From: an uncultured Planctomycetota bacterium
GTDB taxonomy: Bacteria > Planctomycetota > Planctomycetia > Pirellulales > UBA1268
Reading direction: 5' to 3'
DNA: 6,821 nucleotides
Assembly: GCA_905477565.1 (NCBI GenBank)
Contig: CAJQGO010000009.1
Location: 1-6,821 of the forward strand
Shown here piece after piece: positions 1 to 6,662 of the stretch. Numbering within the stretch: the first letter of the stretch is position 1; each line of letters begins with the position of its first letter. Made by a program: the position numbers and the translations under genes. The notes beneath the pieces are model-generated. The model saw only the letters and a list, made by a program, of their open reading frames with translations. It was not told the DNA's origin and ran no database searches.

Positions 1-1289
1 TGCTGCCAGCTCAGGCACTCGAAAGAGAGCGTATTCTTGAGATAGCACGTCAGGTTTACCAGTCGTATGGCTTCTCACCGATTGAGACGCCAGCTCTGGA
101 GTACCTTGAGATTTTGACGGGCAAAGGAAGTGACGAAACAGACAAGCAACTGTATCGCTTTACCGATCATGGGAAGCGAGAAGTTGGTATGCGGTTTGAT
201 CTTACTGTTCCGTTTGCGCGTTTTGCTGCCCAGCACATTTCAAAACTTGGTACCCCATTTAAACGGTATCACATGGGCACCGTCTGGCGTGGTGAAAATA
301 CGCAGCGGGGCCGGTATCGAGAATTTATGCAATGTGATTTTGATACGATCGGTACAACTAGTGCGATTTCAGATCTTGAAACAGTCTTGGTCGTGCATGA
401 CCTGCTCGCAGCAATTGGTGTCGACAAGTTTACAATTCGTATTAATGACAGAAGAATTCTTTCAGGCATCCTAGAGGTGCTTGGGCTCACGCACAAGACA
501 ACGCACGTGCTTCGATGTCTTGATAAGACCGGAAAAATCCCACGTGATGCTTTAGTACGCGAACTTCAGGAGCAGGGTGTTTCGTCGGCGTCTGTGGATT
601 GCCTTCTTGGTCTTGGTGAGCTTGCCGGATCGGCAACGGATGTTCTGGGTGAACTTCATAAGTTAGTCGGGGAATCGGCAGTCGGTACGCAGGGAGTTGA
701 AGCCGTTGGTGAACTCTTGAGCAACTTAGCTGAAGTTGGGATTGGTGATGATCGCATCACGCTTGATCCATCCATTGCAAGAGGTCTTGACTATTACACA
801 GGCATTGTCCTCGAGAGCTTTCTTGATGAATTGCCTGGTCTTGGAAGTGTCTGTTCTGGTGGGCGATATGACAACCTCGCAGAACTTTACACAAAACAAT
901 CTCTTCCAGGAGTTGGTGCATCACTTGGGATTGATCGCCTGCTGGCAGGTCTTGAAGAACTTGACAAGTTGAAGTCAGCCGAAACGCCAGCATCAATAGT
1001 ACTAGCGTATTTTGATGAGTCGCACCTCGGTGATTATTTACGGATCGCAGCGAGGCTCCGAGAGCACGGTCTGTCAGTTGATTTCTATCCAGAACCCAAA
1101 AAACTCGGGCAGCAACTTAAGTGGGCAGGCAAGAAGGGGTTTCAAAAGGCGCTTGTGATAGGTAGTGAAGAATTCAAGTCGGGTACAGCGCAATTGAAGG
1201 ATCTAGCTACTCAACAATCAACAGACATTGTATGGCAAGGAGACTTGGGTCTTCTTACTGATGCAATCAAAAATGAATTGCACGAATAA
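1..1289 (+). CDS. hisS: Histidyl-tRNA synthetase, 5'-truncated by window edge
   Basis: This cytoplasmic class II aminoacyl-tRNA synthetase charges tRNA-His with histidine using ATP. The reading frame is open from base 3, giving 428 visible residues. Its first residues (LPAQALERERI) normally follow the N-terminal G-x-R-D-F/L-L-P segment, so probably only about 10-20 residues lie outside the window; the TTG at 114 is an internal leucine, not the start. Visible landmarks, numbered from base 3: motif 2 RGENTQRGRYREF (about 96-108); the HisRS-specific RGLDYYTG (about 260-267), carrying the catalytic arginine; the second HisRS signature SGGRYDNL (about 285-292); motif 3 GVGASLGIDRLL (about 303-314); and an anticodon-binding domain over roughly the last 100 residues. 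The length fits the family. The GENTQRGRYREFMQCDFD form of motif 2 is one I associate with planctomycete-type enzymes. The gene ends in TAA and converges on the H-NOX-kinase gene. Identity is secure. Confidence 0.97.
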   Translation, partial: LPAQALERERILEIARQVYQSYGFSPIETPALEYLEILTGKGSDETDKQLYRFTDHGKREVGMRFDLTVPFARFAAQHISKLGTPFKRYHMGTVWRGENTQRGRYREFMQCDFDTIGTTSAISDLETVLVVHDLLAAIGVDKFTIRINDRRILSGILEVLGLTHKTTHVLRCLDKTGKIPRDALVRELQEQGVSSASVDCLLGLGELAGSATDVLGELHKLVGESAVGTQGVEAVGELLSNLAEVGIGDDRITLDPSIARGLDYYTGIVLESFLDELPGLGSVCSGGRYDNLAELYTKQSLPGVGASLGIDRLLAGLEELDKLKSAETPASIVLAYFDESHLGDYLRIAARLREHGLSVDFYPEPKKLGQQLKWAGKKGFQKALVIGSEEFKSGTAQLKDLATQQSTDIVWQGDLGLLTDAIKNELHE

Positions 1290-1314
1290 AGGTGCGAGTA
1301 AGAATGATTGCATC
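1260..1314. terminator. Inverted repeat at the hisS/kinase convergence, possible bidirectional terminator
   Basis: GATGCAATCA (1260-1269) is perfectly complementary to TGATTGCATC (1305-1314), enclosing 35 nt. Inside it, GCAC (1280-1283) can pair with GTGC (1292-1295). The outer stem spans the last hisS codons, the 24-bp gap and the last base of the convergent kinase stop codon. A second small hairpin, CTATTG-CTTTT-CAATAG, follows at 1314-1330. The position between two convergent stop codons suits a shared transcription end. There is no GC-rich stem with an adjoining long T-tract on either strand, so this is not a classical intrinsic terminator and its role is inferred. Confidence 0.35.
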
Positions 1315-2801
1315 TATTGCTTTTCAATAGCACGCAAGCGTCTGACGACTTCATTGGCATTAGCCGGTCGTTTTGCTCGTTCACTTGAAAGCAGTTGCAT
1401 AATAAGATCAGCAAGATCTTGGGGCATGTCAGGAACAAGTGTATCAATGGCTGTTGGCTTGCCTCGGGAAATGGCAGCAAGGATGGAAACCATTGATTTT
1501 CCATCAAATGGAAGCTTTCCAGAAATCATTTCGTAAAGAATGACTCCGAGCCCAAAGAGATCACTTTTTGCATTCACTTCATCGGTGCCAATACGTTCAG
1601 GAGACATGTAGGCAGGTGTGCCGATGACGGCATTGTCAACGGTTAATCGCCCCTCTGTATCACCAGTTTCGTGTGCCAGACCGAAGTCAATGATCCGAAC
1701 ATGTTGATCCGGTCCTTCGAGGAGAATGTTATCCGGCTTGATGTCTCGGTGGACAAGATCTTTTTCGTGGGCTGCAGCAAGTCCTTCGCTTATTTCCCGT
1801 CCAATACGTACAGCCTCGGGTAGAGGGATCAGCCCACCTTGTTGTGTTCTGAATTCAGAGAGATTGGGTCCGTCAATAAATTGCATAGCAATGTACGGAA
1901 GCCTGTCATGTTCGCCAATCTGATAGATCGTTACGATTGATGGGTGGTTGATTGATGCAGCGGTTTTGCTTTCACGAAGGAATCGCTTCTTTGAAACGTC
2001 GTCTTTCGCTCGACTCGGATGCATGACCTTAATGGCAATGTCACGATCAAGTTTGGTGTCAAAACCCCTGTAGACGTGTCCCATTCCGCCGCGGCCAATG
2101 AGTCCTTTGATAGCGAAGGTGTCGATAGTTGGTGGGGTTGTTGAGGTGCCTGACGGTGGTGAGTGCCAGTTTGTTGTCAATGGTCTCAGCGAATCACCAC
2201 TCTTTGGGTCAAAGGTGAGGGTTTCGGAAAGAGGCGAATTAGCTGAGTGCGTGTCGTTTGACCCGTCCTGAATCACAAGGCAGCAGAAAGGGTCTCCTTT
2301 AAGCATGCAACTCGTTTCATCAATCACGATGGTTTCGTCATAGTGGCATGCGACACCTCGTATGATGCCTTTTGCTAGCAGGCATAACTGTCGGCCCGAC
2401 GAGTAAATAAGATGCAGTTCATTTGGTGAATGTCGTACGGTTTCAAGCACCGGTGGTTGAGCACCAGGCTTTGCGGTGCGTACCATTGTGTGGATGATGT
2501 CTTCGGTGTTTTCAATGAGATCAAGTGTTCGCCATATAGGGTCAATATTTTGGCTTGCAACCTTGATCAGGTGCGGTGCCAGAAATTTACCAAATCGTTC
2601 AATTAATTCTGGTAATGGTTCGCCGCAAGTGTCCGCAATTTTTTGTAGAAGCTCGACAGCATCTCCATCAGGGTACACCTCGTTCGGAAGGTACCTGCTG
2701 TCACTTGCCGTTACCGTTTCTCGGAGCTTCAACCACGTGGTCTTGCCTGAAGTAGCTTCGTCAGCAAACTTTTGGATATAGAAAAAAATGATGCCGTGCA
2801 C
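1314..2801 (-). CDS. H-NOX (heme NO-binding) domain fused to Ser/Thr protein kinase
   Basis: Predicted soluble gas-sensing protein kinase of 495 residues, with no signal peptide or membrane segment. Residues 1-178 form an H-NOX domain: an MHGII start, proximal heme histidine H104, P116-P117, and the propionate-binding Y-x-S-x-R as Y133-S135-R137. The spacing agrees with the remembered Thermoanaerobacter (Tt) H-NOX numbering (H102, P115, Y131/S133/R135) at a constant offset of 2. L142 falls where O2-binding members have the distal tyrosine, so NO selectivity is inferred. Cysteines at 140, 152, 165, 173 and 174 include the C-x7-C of the H-NOX C-terminal tail. Residues 179-228 are a Ser/Thr/Pro-rich linker. 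Residues 229-492 are a Hanks-type kinase: glycine loop GRGGMG (236-241), Lys258, alpha-C Glu277, HRDIKPDN (351-358), DFG (372-374), GTPAYMSPE (394-402). All catalytic residues are present, so it should be active. The start is GTG at 2801: it aligns with H-NOX N-termini, and an in-frame stop lies just upstream. The SD is weak. The substrate is unknown. Confidence 0.93.
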   Translation of the reverse strand: MHGIIFFYIQKFADEATSGKTTWLKLRETVTASDSRYLPNEVYPDGDAVELLQKIADTCGEPLPELIERFGKFLAPHLIKVASQNIDPIWRTLDLIENTEDIIHTMVRTAKPGAQPPVLETVRHSPNELHLIYSSGRQLCLLAKGIIRGVACHYDETIVIDETSCMLKGDPFCCLVIQDGSNDTHSANSPLSETLTFDPKSGDSLRPLTTNWHSPPSGTSTTPPTIDTFAIKGLIGRGGMGHVYRGFDTKLDRDIAIKVMHPSRAKDDVSKKRFLRESKTAASINHPSIVTIYQIGEHDRLPYIAMQFIDGPNLSEFRTQQGGLIPLPEAVRIGREISEGLAAAHEKDLVHRDIKPDNILLEGPDQHVRIIDFGLAHETGDTEGRLTVDNAVIGTPAYMSPERIGTDEVNAKSDLFGLGVILYEMISGKLPFDGKSMVSILAAISRGKPTAIDTLVPDMPQDLADLIMQLLSSERAKRPANANEVVRRLRAIEKQ

Positions 2802-2821
2802 AAATAAATCTCATTGTCATA

Positions 2822-2856
2822 GCGAACACATTTGGTGGGTACAGAATGTGTTTGCG
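2822..2856. promoter_or_regulatory. Spaced dyad upstream of the H-NOX-kinase gene, operator-like or 5'-leader hairpin
   Basis: AACACATT (2825-2832) and AATGTGTT (2845-2852) form a perfect 8-bp inverted repeat around a 12-nt spacer. Flanking GCG (2822-2824) and TGCG (2853-2856) extend the symmetry by two more matched pairs beyond one mismatch, or G-U wobble. It lies about 21-55 nt upstream of the GTG start of the kinase gene, in the 143-bp gap after the lipoprotein gene. It could be a repressor or activator site or a leader hairpin. It is not an evident terminator for the lipoprotein gene, because no T-run follows on the - strand. No convincing -35/-10 pair was found. A repeat of this size is expected a few times per window by chance; the position is what makes it notable. 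Confidence 0.3.
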
Positions 2857-2944
2857 TAATTTGTTTCAATAAAAATCGTAACATACTTGGGTGCGGCAAG
2901 AGAAGCCAACTGTGCTTCCTGCAAGGATTTATAAGTAAAACCGT

Positions 2945-4030
2945 TTACGGTGACTGGCAGAGACGGTTTCGGTAGAGCAAAAGGCCATGTGCAGCGTGGT
3001 AAAGAGCACCGCACTCAATATCAATATCTGCCGTTTGTTCGAGCGTGGTTACCAAACGGTCCGCAGCACGTAATACCCAAGGCTCATGAAGTCGTTCTGC
3101 AGGCAGTGCAATAGCAAGAAATTCAAATATATGTCCGCTTGAACTAAGCTTTGCAAAAACATCAACAGACGAAGCTGGTCGTGCAAAAAACTGTGTGGAA
3201 AAACTACCGTCTGCTTGCTGAAAACGACGTGATAGATCGATGCTGGTGGCGATTGTATGCTCTGCTGCGTTCCATGGTTCGGGAAGTGTCTCACCCACTT
3301 CTGGATGCCGACTGCGGTATGTATTCACTGCGGTTGCAAGTCCGTACAGACGGTGTGATCCACCACAGGCACTAGAGTGCAGGTCAGCATCAAGTTCCAT
3401 CTCGATGACTCGAGAGAGGTCCCAGGTCTCTCCATTTGAGGTTTCCCATTTGTCATCTTCCTGGAGATATGTGGCGAAGGCCATTAACGTCCATGTTGCT
3501 TCTTGGCCGGCATGAAGATCAGCCTGTGCTTGTCGCAGTAAGTCATTGACGGTTGCGGACGTTTCACCCACGATAAGTGGTGTTTCGAGTGGAATCCCGC
3601 TGTTGCCACACTGTGAAAGATACCCAAGCCACTGATCTTGGTGTCCTTGTCCAAGCGCGCTTCCCTCCTCCACAAGAGCAGTAATTCCGTTCTTGCCGGG
3701 CCGCAGTTTCCATCCTTGCAGCGTGCCGCCTTCAAGTAAGTAGTCAAGTGCAGGCACGGTAACGGATTCATGAAGGACAGTAAACTGCTCACCAAATGCG
3801 AGTATCCCATGAACGATCTGCCAGGCACCCTGAAGTTCGGTTGAGAGTTCTCTTCCGTCCTGAGTTTGCTTGAGTATTTGTGTAATTCGTTTGCATAGAT
3901 CATCAGGGTTAATCGTTGTGAGTTCACCCTGATAAGGTCCCTCTTGTTTTTTCTCTTTGCATCCAGCAGAGACTAGACAGAGAACGATGCCAATGACGAC
4001 TAGGCGCAAATGATTTGATTTGGCAAACAT
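2945..4030 (-). CDS. Planctomycete-type lipoprotein of unknown function, toroid-like C-terminal region
   Basis: Predicted exported lipoprotein of 361 residues. The ATG at 4030 gives a compact lipoprotein signal, MFAKSNHLRL followed by a hydrophobic stretch and lipobox LVSAGC, with the lipidated cysteine at residue 24. A GTG at 4066 would add 12 residues (373 in all) but makes a less typical signal; neither start has a clear SD. The mature part has conserved-looking motifs: W-x3-HG (about 69-75), HQDQWLGYL (130-138), ACGGSHRLYG (221-230), QQADGSF (271-277), GHIFEFL (299-305) and CGALYHAAHG (340-349). From memory these match a planctomycete family often given the unreliable name 'ADP-ribosylation factor-directed GTPase activating protein'; nothing here supports that activity. 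The QxxDGSF-type motif and helical pattern suggest an alpha/alpha-toroid, as in the upstream neighbour's N-terminal half. It lies 231 bp downstream of the DUF4159 gene and 143 bp upstream of the kinase gene. Function unknown. Confidence 0.85.
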   Translation of the reverse strand: MFAKSNHLRLVVIGIVLCLVSAGCKEKKQEGPYQGELTTINPDDLCKRITQILKQTQDGRELSTELQGAWQIVHGILAFGEQFTVLHESVTVPALDYLLEGGTLQGWKLRPGKNGITALVEEGSALGQGHQDQWLGYLSQCGNSGIPLETPLIVGETSATVNDLLRQAQADLHAGQEATWTLMAFATYLQEDDKWETSNGETWDLSRVIEMELDADLHSSACGGSHRLYGLATAVNTYRSRHPEVGETLPEPWNAAEHTIATSIDLSRRFQQADGSFSTQFFARPASSVDVFAKLSSSGHIFEFLAIALPAERLHEPWVLRAADRLVTTLEQTADIDIECGALYHAAHGLLLYRNRLCQSP

Positions 4031-4222
4031 ATTACTATTGAGACGATACTCGTTGAGGAAGGACACACTACAGCATTATTTCGCGGTCTTGCCGGTGCAA
4101 GTAAAAGTTCATCGTAGAAGTGAAAGAGGGGCCGTCCACAGACCTGCGAATGCACTTTGTAGCGGTGATGCAAGGGTACGAACGTGGATATAGAAAAATT
4201 ATTGAGGGGTATGAGATCAGTC

Positions 4223-4251
4223 CAATAGTCCACGGATACTATTGATTTTTT
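4223..4251 (+). terminator. Hairpin plus T-tract on the + strand in the DUF4159/lipoprotein gap
   Basis: CAATAGT (4223-4229) pairs perfectly with ACTATTG (4238-4244) around an 8-nt loop, followed after one base by six Ts (4246-4251). This is intrinsic-terminator geometry for transcription in the + direction, although the stem is AT-rich and weak. No + strand gene is visible to its left in this stretch. For the - strand DUF4159 transcript, whose stop codon is at 4262-4264, the same stem sits just past the stop without a U-tract, so it could be a 3'-end hairpin. I see no other gene or convincing promoter in the rest of the 4031-4261 gap. Confidence 0.35.
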
Positions 4252-4261
4252 GCTCGTGTGA

Positions 4262-6652
4262 CTACTGATTGAGCGAATAGAGAAGAATATTGAGTGCGAT
4301 TTTTTCAGCATCCTCTCGATCATAACCGGTGCATTCCATGGAATTCTGCTTTTCAAGCGCACAAGAAATGTCGAAAGGAGAGAAGATGACTGCCCACCGG
4401 TCACCCATACGAATCCCTTCTAATTGTGGCGGCACCTCTCGTTTCTCGGAAGAAAGTGGTCCGCCGCCAGCAGCGGGAGCTCGCAGTGTTACTCGACGCA
4501 GGTCAAAGCCACCATAGGTAGATGCTGAGAAGAGCGGGTCATCATTCGGGATTGACTCAATGGTGTGGTCAGGGAAACCAGTCGAAAACTCCTTTCGGAA
4601 AGCATCGGTAAAAGGTTGAGATGCACAGACGCTATCAGCAAGCAGCGTTCCTCCTCGCTCAAGGAACTCTCGAAGATTTTTTCGTTGTGCATCGTCAAAT
4701 ACAAATGCTTGCCTGCCATGCATGAAAAGCATGTGATGTTTGAAAATTGCTGGATCAATGAGATCGAGCTTTGATGGTGTGTCGTCGACGAGTATGCCAA
4801 GTTCTCGTGCAGCAGCTCTAAGAATGTTTGCAAGTGCTTTGGGGGCGGCGTCACAAAGCCCACCATGACGCAATTTTCCAATAGTTAGTTGGCCACGACC
4901 AATGGAATCTTGTTGAACATCTTTCGATTTGCTTGGAGTAAATAATTCATCTTTCTTTTTTAATTCACGATTTGTTGCATAGGCGATAACATTGGCACCA
5001 ATTGCCAATGATGCATCAATTTGCTTACGAATGGACTCATCAAATTCATCATACGAAGGGCCAGCAAGTTCCCAAAGGCAAGACAGGCTTGGAAGACGTG
5101 GGGATTCATCCTCCGGTTTATTTGAAGGTGCATAGATTAGGCAGGTGCGGCATCCGTAATCAACACCGAGTAACGGCCGCTGGAATTCTGGGGCAACAGT
5201 TTTCTCGGCGTACCATGCTGGATGTTCCGGTGGAAGAAGGCTTAGTTGGTGTTCGGGTTCAGGAAAAATTTCACTCACCAGTTGGCGGAAGGATTTATCA
5301 AAAGCTGTTCCTTCGGAACAGGTTGCCTCAGCAAAAATAAATCCACCCTGGTCAATATATTCCCGCAATCGGCGACCGGGTTCTTTACCAAGATCTAAGC
5401 CAGCGGCACCTCCTATCCAGAGAACTGGTGACTGGGCAAGGTCCTGTGTGTTCGCTTCCTGTGTGTTGAGAACATGCCATGAGAGGCCTGCCGGATAATC
5501 CTCACGCCATCTTTTTTCAATAAATTCAACAAGATGTGAAATGTCATGGCCGTGCTGATTCCAGTCATTTCGAGGCCCGTGACGGCTTTTGGCAATGACA
5601 ACAGGTCGACGACCCTTTGCAAGAAATAACAGGGCAAAACTTGTCGCCACGACGGCATCCTCAGACCCCTTACTTTGAAAGCTTCCCGAAAGAGGGTCCT
5701 GGGATGAGACAAACATTTTTGCCCCTTCCAGATACCAGTCATGAGTACCGATGAATCGTCTGGCAGTAAATCGTCCTACTCGCTCCAGGCCGTAGAGATA
5801 GTACCGCAGCCATTGCTGCCCACCAGGTGGATTTCTTGTAACAGAGAAATTCTTGCCGAGCCATTGAAGTCCAGCTTCAAGAGGTTTTGCCGAGGAGCCT
5901 CCACCACAACATGAAATATTTGTTCCATTCACAAATGCGTCGGGACGTTCGATATGTTCGTTCGTTATCCAAATGCTTGCAATACCTGCGCAGGTCATGC
6001 TGCCAGTACCATTGCCGCCACCGGCGGTGTAGCTCCATGAGCCGTCCAGTCGCTGGGCAGCTTCCCAATATTTTTGTGATAACTTCCACACATTTGAGTT
6101 GACTCGTACACCTGCACGTTGCGCTTCGTGTAATCCAAGAATAGCAAATTGGGAGTTCGAATTGTCAGCACCCGAACGGTTCGCTCCATAAGACCACCCA
6201 CCAGTTACTCCTGGGCCACTTGATTGACGATCTTCAAGCCAACGAGTATTTCGTTCAAGAATGGCCAGGTCGCGTTTCGGAGAAACCATCGCAAGGGCTT
6301 GGGTTTGAAGTGAAACAGAGTAGGTGTCGGTAGGTGTCTGTTCCCTCAGCCACGTAAGCGCCTTTTTCATGGCCTGCTCATCAGCATCAACGCCAGCATT
6401 CGCCAGAGCAAGTACGACCAGTGCAGTTGCTCCTACGACAGTTTCATCTGTCCGCATTGCTGACTGCCATGTGCCATTTGGGCTCTGCTTGCGTATAAGC
6501 CAGTTTTTGGCTTGTTCTATTGCATTACTTATTTGCTCGGGTCGGAGTTCATCTTCAGCAGAAAATGCAACTGGTACAGACACAAGCTGGATGGCAGCAA
6601 GCAACGCAATGCACGAAATCTTCTTGTAACTGCTCAATAACACGTGATGCAT
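4262..6652 (-). CDS. Secreted squalene-cyclase-like toroid protein with two DUF4159/GATase-like modules
   Basis: Predicted exported protein of 796 residues. The ATG at 6652 is preferred because GGAAGA lies just upstream and a signal peptide follows directly (residues 1-32, charged YKK then a hydrophobic core ending VAFSA). An upstream ATG at 6697 (811 residues) has no SD and puts 15 residues before the signal. Residues about 40-350 resemble the prenyltransferase/squalene-hopene cyclase toroid, with QW-like repeats QSPNGTW (56-62), GGWSYG (151-156), LDGSWSY (202-208) and QDPLSGSF (318-325). Then come two DUF4159-type, class I GATase-like modules, about 371-565 and 583-796. The modules align with each other: LREYIDQGG-x5-EATC against LREFLERGG-x5-DSVC, both followed by F-x-D/DAF and a late LSCLWEL/ISCALEK strand. 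No cyclase catalytic DxDD motif was seen, so terpene cyclisation is not inferred. From memory this architecture recurs in planctomycetes as 'DUF4159 domain-containing protein' without known function. A binding or scaffold role outside the cytoplasm is possible. Confidence 0.9.
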   Translation of the reverse strand: MHHVLLSSYKKISCIALLAAIQLVSVPVAFSAEDELRPEQISNAIEQAKNWLIRKQSPNGTWQSAMRTDETVVGATALVVLALANAGVDADEQAMKKALTWLREQTPTDTYSVSLQTQALAMVSPKRDLAILERNTRWLEDRQSSGPGVTGGWSYGANRSGADNSNSQFAILGLHEAQRAGVRVNSNVWKLSQKYWEAAQRLDGSWSYTAGGGNGTGSMTCAGIASIWITNEHIERPDAFVNGTNISCCGGGSSAKPLEAGLQWLGKNFSVTRNPPGGQQWLRYYLYGLERVGRFTARRFIGTHDWYLEGAKMFVSSQDPLSGSFQSKGSEDAVVATSFALLFLAKGRRPVVIAKSRHGPRNDWNQHGHDISHLVEFIEKRWREDYPAGLSWHVLNTQEANTQDLAQSPVLWIGGAAGLDLGKEPGRRLREYIDQGGFIFAEATCSEGTAFDKSFRQLVSEIFPEPEHQLSLLPPEHPAWYAEKTVAPEFQRPLLGVDYGCRTCLIYAPSNKPEDESPRLPSLSCLWELAGPSYDEFDESIRKQIDASLAIGANVIAYATNRELKKKDELFTPSKSKDVQQDSIGRGQLTIGKLRHGGLCDAAPKALANILRAAARELGILVDDTPSKLDLIDPAIFKHHMLFMHGRQAFVFDDAQRKNLREFLERGGTLLADSVCASQPFTDAFRKEFSTGFPDHTIESIPNDDPLFSASTYGGFDLRRVTLRAPAAGGGPLSSEKREVPPQLEGIRMGDRWAVIFSPFDISCALEKQNSMECTGYDREDAEKIALNILLYSLNQ

Positions 6653-6656
6653 GAAG

Positions 6657-6662
6657 TCTTCC
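6657..6662 (-). promoter_or_regulatory. Ribosome binding site deciding the DUF4159 gene start
   Basis: On the - strand GGAAGA (complement of TCTTCC at 6657-6662) lies 4 nt before the ATG at 6652, a short but usable SD spacing. No comparable purine-rich site precedes the alternative ATG at 6697. This and the signal-peptide position favour the 796-residue form. Confidence 0.6.

Noticed and set aside
114..1289. TTG at 114 as the start of hisS
   Set aside because: The frame stays open to the left edge and translates to a typical HisRS N-terminal region ending in LEYLEILTGKGSDET, so 114 is internal and the gene is cut by the window.
1211..1507. Other open frames overlapping the three - strand genes and hisS, such as those at 1211-1507, 3484-3927 and 4489-4881
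   Set aside because: Each lies in another frame of a gene with recognisable family motifs, and their translations show no domain or signal of their own.
2860..2944. Sigma70-like promoter for the kinase gene, for example TTGAAA or TTGGCT as -35
   Set aside because: No -10 box of acceptable match lies at 16-18 nt from either; the best pairs have four or fewer matching -10 bases.
2945..4030. ARF GTPase-activating protein, the name customary for this lipoprotein family
   Set aside because: No zinc-finger ArfGAP motif is present, the protein is a bacterial lipoprotein, and its motifs suggest a helical toroid; the name is treated as a propagated annotation error.
4031..4066. GTG at 4066 as the lipoprotein start
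   Set aside because: It would put 12 extra residues in front of an already complete lipoprotein signal sequence; the ATG at 4030 is simpler, although no clear SD supports either.
4262..6652. Functional squalene-hopene cyclase
   Set aside because: It has a signal peptide, no DxDD catalytic motif, and only part of the length is toroid-like; the rest is DUF4159-type.
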